This document shows, piece after piece, positions 61,001-64,000 of a DNA stretch of 64,000 nucleotides. Every line of letters begins with the position of its first letter. Position 1 is the first letter of the stretch. The stretch comes from Theobroma cacao (lineage: Eukaryota > Streptophyta > Magnoliopsida > Malvales > Malvaceae): contig NC_030859.1 in assembly GCF_000208745.1 (NCBI RefSeq), positions 13,124,107 through 13,188,106 on the forward strand. The letters run 5' to 3'. The notes under the pieces are model-generated. The model was not told the DNA's origin. It made no database searches and saw only the letters and a program-made list of their open reading frames with translations. The translations under genes were made by a program, and so were the position numbers.

Positions 61001-63135
61001 AACCAAATCCCAACATCGTTGCAGCGAAAAGGCATTCTTGCTGCAGCGAGAAACTCTCAGGTTTGAGAACCTTCACCAGAACTGGTTCTCGCTGCAGCGA
61101 GAATGTATTTTGCTGCAGCGATATAGTCACTGTAACTTCTCGTTGTAGCGAAGAAGGAATCTCGTTGCAGTGAAAAACTCCCTATTTCATCAGCGAAAGT
61201 TCATCGCAGCAAGAAAGAATCTCTCCGCAGCGAAAAACCTTCTGTTTCTGGGTTACAATTTCGTCGCAGCGAGAAAGAATCTCGCTGCAGCGAAAAACCT
61301 TCTATTTTGGTCTCCTATCTTCTCCAATTGTTGCCCTATCTTTCATTTCTTTACTACCATATCAGAGCATGGACTTCCTACATTAAGGATAAAATGAGTT
61401 AAGTTTAAAGGGAGAAGGTTTAGTGAGAAATCCTCGGCCAGTTGAGAAACCCTCAATCGACTAATAACCAAATCCCAAGGTCACTGCAGCGAGAAACTCT
61501 CGGGTTTGAGAACCTTCACCAGAACAGATTCTCGCTGCAGCGAGATAGTCACTGTAGCTTCTCGTTGCAGCGAAAAAGGTATCTCGCTGCAGCGAAAAAC
61601 ACTCTATTTCATCTGCGAAATTTCACCGCAGCGAGAAAAAATCTCGCTGCAGCGAGAAACATTCTGTTTTTGGGTTACAATTTCGTCGTAGGGAGAAAGA
61701 ATCTCGCTGCAGTGAAAAACCTTCTATTTTGGTCTCCTATCTTGTCCAATTGTTACCCTATCTTTCACTTCTTTACTACCATATCAGAGCATGGACTTCC
61801 TACATTAAGGATTAAATGAGTTAAGTTTAAAGGCAGGAGGTTTAGTGAGAAATCCTCGGCCAGTTGAGAAACCCTCGGTCGGCTAATAACCAAATCCCAA
61901 GGTCGCTTCAGCGAGAAACTCTCGGGTTTGAGAACCTTCACCCGAATCGGTTCTCACTGCAGCGAGAATGTATTTCGCTGCAGCGAGATAGTCACTGTCG
62001 CTTCTCGTTGCAGCGAAAAAGGTATCTCGCTGTAGCGAAAAACACTCTATTTCATCAACTAAATTTCACCGCAGCGAGAAAAAATCTCGCTGCAGCGAAA
62101 AACCTTCTGTTTGGGTCTCCTATCTTGTCCAATTGTTGCCCTATCTTTCACTTATTTACTACCATAATAGAGCATGGACTTCCTACATTAAGGATTAAAT
62201 GAGTTAAGTTTAAAGTGAGGAGGTTTAGTGAGAAATCCTCGGTCGGCTAATAACCAAATCCTAAGGTCGCTGCAGCGAGAAACTCTCAGGTTTGAGAACC
62301 TTCACCAGAACCGGTTCTCGCTATAGCAAGAATGTATTTCGCTGTAGCGAGATAGTCACTATAGCTTCTCGTTACAGCGAAAAAGGTATCTCGCTGCGGC
62401 GAAAAACACTATTTCATCAGCGAAATTTCACCGCAGCGAGAAACATTCTGTTTTTGGGTTACAATTTCATCGCAGCAAGAAAGAATCTCGCTGCAGTGAA
62501 AACCTTCTGTTTTAATCTCCTATCTTGTCCAATTGTTGCCCTATCTTTTACTTCTTTACTACCACACCTGAGCATGGACTTCCTACATTAAGGATTAAAT
62601 GAGTTAAGTTTAAAGGGAGGAGGTTTAGTGAGAAATCCTCGACCAGTTGAGAAACCCTCGGTCGGCTAATAACCAAATCCCAACATCGTTGCAACGGAAA
62701 GGCATTCTCGCTGCAGCGAGAAACTCTTGGGTTTGAAAACCTTCACTAGAACTGGTTCTCGCTACAGCGAGAATGTATTTCACTGCAGCGAGATAGTCAC
62801 TGTAGCTTCTCGTTGCAGCAAAAAAAGAATCTCGTTGCAGCGAAAAACTCTCTGTTTCATCAGCGAAATTTCACCGTAGCGAGAAACCTTCTGTTTCTGG
62901 GTTACAATTTAGCCGCAACGATAAAGAATCTCACTGCAGTAAAAAACCTTCTGTTTTGGTCTCCTATCTTGTCCAATTGCTGCCCTATCTTTCACTTCTT
63001 TACTACCATATCAAAGCATGGACTTCCTACATTAATGATCAAATGAGTTAAGTTTAAAGGGAGGAGGTTTAGTGAGAAATCCTCGACCAGTTGAGAAACC
63101 CTCGATTGGCTAATAACCAAATCCCAACGTCGCTA
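58078..63135 (+). repeat. Twelve-copy, about 440-bp tandem array rich in TCTCGCTGCAGCGAGA
   Basis: Units recognised by GGGTTTGAGAACCTTCACCA start near 58078, 58423, 58866, 59331, 59752, 60171, 60615, 61059, 61502, 61924, 62289 and 62729; most are 420-465 bp and two are about 345-365 bp through internal deletion. Each unit holds six to nine palindromic or half-palindromic CTCGCTGCAGCGAG sites in its first half and a GTCTCCTATCTTGTCCAATT to AGGAGGTTTAGTGAGAAATC spacer in the second half. Frames of 60-125 aa recur once per unit; they follow the repeat and end at the same TTAAGGATTAAATGA, so I treat them as by-products. Confidence 0.92.
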
Positions 63136-63778
63136 CAGCGAAAATTCGTTGTCATATTTGACTTGCTTACGTATCACTGAAGCTTTCATTCTTCAAATGG
63201 TTTATTGTGTATGAATTTATGATTTTCAAATGATCAATCAATTAAGGGCTTGGTGAGGGCTTTTTAGTAGGAATAGAAACAAATTGCATTGTTTTGAAAA
63301 AGAATGCATCATGATTTCATTAAAGATTCCTTACGGTATGCTTGTTCCCTTTCTTGTTCACTCATTGGGTTTATACTCACCATTTTCAACTTCATGTTTC
63401 AGATCATGGGGCAGTCGGTAACTAGGACGAGGTGTCCTTATAGACTTGTACACATCTTTTGGTAGGTATCTCGACATTCAGTAGCTGTACATTCGTCCGA
63501 GTCCCTCCACTGAAAGTCGAGTATTATTTTGTTGTGTATATACGAACCTAATGTAATTGTTAAGATACATGTTGTAAACAAATTTATATATACACTTGTT
63601 TAGTATGCTAATATGAGATGGCAATGTTTAATAATATTTTGATTCTAAGTTTTGAAAAATGACTTAGCAGTTTATGGTGGAATGATAAACACGTCGGACT
63701 AATAGGCTTGCTTGGGCTTAGTGGACTACGTCCATTGGGCTCATGCGCCGGTCATGGCCAGAAATTTGGGTCGTGACA

Positions 63779-64000
63779 CCTTCCCTCCCTGGATTTGCTT
63801 TTGTATCACTAGGTAGTGTTCCTAGAACTCTGTTGTTTAATAAATTGGCAATTTGACCAACCTGAGTCTCAAGGTTTCACAATGATGTTGTTTGACTTTG
63901 GATGATCTTGTAAGTTTGTGACATATACTGCCTTAGCAAATCTTCCACAGCTGGTTTCTTTTTTGAGTTAGGTACCCTTGTTTACTATTGAAATCCTAGA
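63779..64000 (-). pseudogene. gag: Gag fragment of element J, continuing past the window
   Basis: On the minus strand it reads an Athila-type gag region: LETQVGQIANLLNN near 63835-63880 and GTLPSDTKANPG near 63785-63830. This block normally lies shortly before the KEHVQAIT block found at 56172-56395, placing A5 in the gag C-terminal region. Confidence 0.75.

Larger units (their letters stand above)
56396..63778 (+). mobile_element. Family A solo LTR (A5) hugely expanded by internal repeats
   Basis: It begins TGTGAGACCTTGACC and ends GGGTCGTGACA. CCTTT (56391-56395) and CCTTC (63779-63783) form a duplication with one change. It has TATAAATA at 56788-56795 (392 bp in), donor-like AGGGTAAGT near 57114 (718 bp in), 21-bp-core repeats at 57630-57810, the roughly 440-bp array at 58078-63135, and acceptor-like TTTCAG at 63397-63402. 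At 7383 bp it is about three times its relatives, and the excess is the array. Confidence 0.88.

Noticed and set aside
58078..63135. Recurrent 60-125 aa open frames in the 440-bp array (for example 60111-60488, 61442-61819, 61864-62202), looking like a repeated peptide family
   Set aside because: They follow the tandem unit, overlap in several frames at once, have no shared domain and are explained by the low stop density of the repeat. No promoter or codon bias supports them.
58078..63135. CRISPR-like array of palindromic repeats
   Set aside because: The context is a plant LTR; repeats are not of uniform spacing, the spacers are themselves repeated, and there are no cas genes.

Overview
This is a transposable-element-rich window of a plant nuclear genome, most likely a eudicot. 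It is AT-rich, with one intact gene (a CYP77-family cytochrome P450), Athila/Tat-type Ty3-gypsy and Ty1-copia remnants, and many solo LTRs. The species cannot be read from the sequence. There are 897 unknown bases at 7296-8192, a single n at 23167 and another at 51993.

Left third (1-16491). Two plus-strand LTRs (family A, cut by the window edge, to 2458; family B to 4463) are followed by about 600 bp of plain DNA. Then comes a four-level nest of minus-strand solo LTRs: C (5077-16491) contains A3 (5082-13748), which contains B2 (5508-11261), which contains A2 (6570-9248). Each level starts TG, ends CA and is flanked by a perfect 5-bp target-site duplication (TSD): GTTTA, TGTCA, CCAAC and ACCGT.

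Gene island (16492-24357). About 8 kb holds no element I recognise apart from AT-rich or MITE-like sequence. It carries the intronless CYP77A-type gene (20730-22280, plus strand), probably a fatty-acid in-chain hydroxylase or epoxidase of the cutin pathway.

Middle (24358-36981). This holds family D solo LTR 24670-27683, a truncated minus-strand D relative interrupted by a copia-like LTR (29789-31147), a C-like fragment, and the 5' LTR, primer site and broken gag of an Athila-type element (K). A composite LTR-like insertion (33752-35784, TSD TATAC) sits in K's LTR.

Right third (36982-64000). A Ty1-copia element begins inside the K gag. It has a 5' LTR, Met-tRNA primer site, broken gag, almost no pol and a truncated 3' LTR. 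Its gag is split by a family A solo LTR (41278-46193) that itself holds another (43630-46132). A minus-strand Athila-type element (J) probably inserted in the copia 3' LTR and runs past the window end. J has decayed gag, protease, reverse transcriptase, RNase H and integrase, and is itself hit by two family A solo LTRs: 50520-53234 inside integrase (TSD AGTTG) and 56396-63778 inside gag (TSD CCTTT/CCTTC). The latter is swollen from about 2.5 to 7.4 kb by twelve copies of a roughly 440-bp repeat packed with the palindrome TCTCGCTGCAGCGAGA.

Most unusual points: the depth and legibility of the nesting; family A LTRs that keep TATAAATA at 390-392 bp and a splice-donor-like site at 714-718 bp from their 5' ends, with the repeat arrays inside the implied intron; and arrays of short palindromic or hairpin units in three other LTR families (C, D and a copia-like one), positioned upstream of a TATA-like box.
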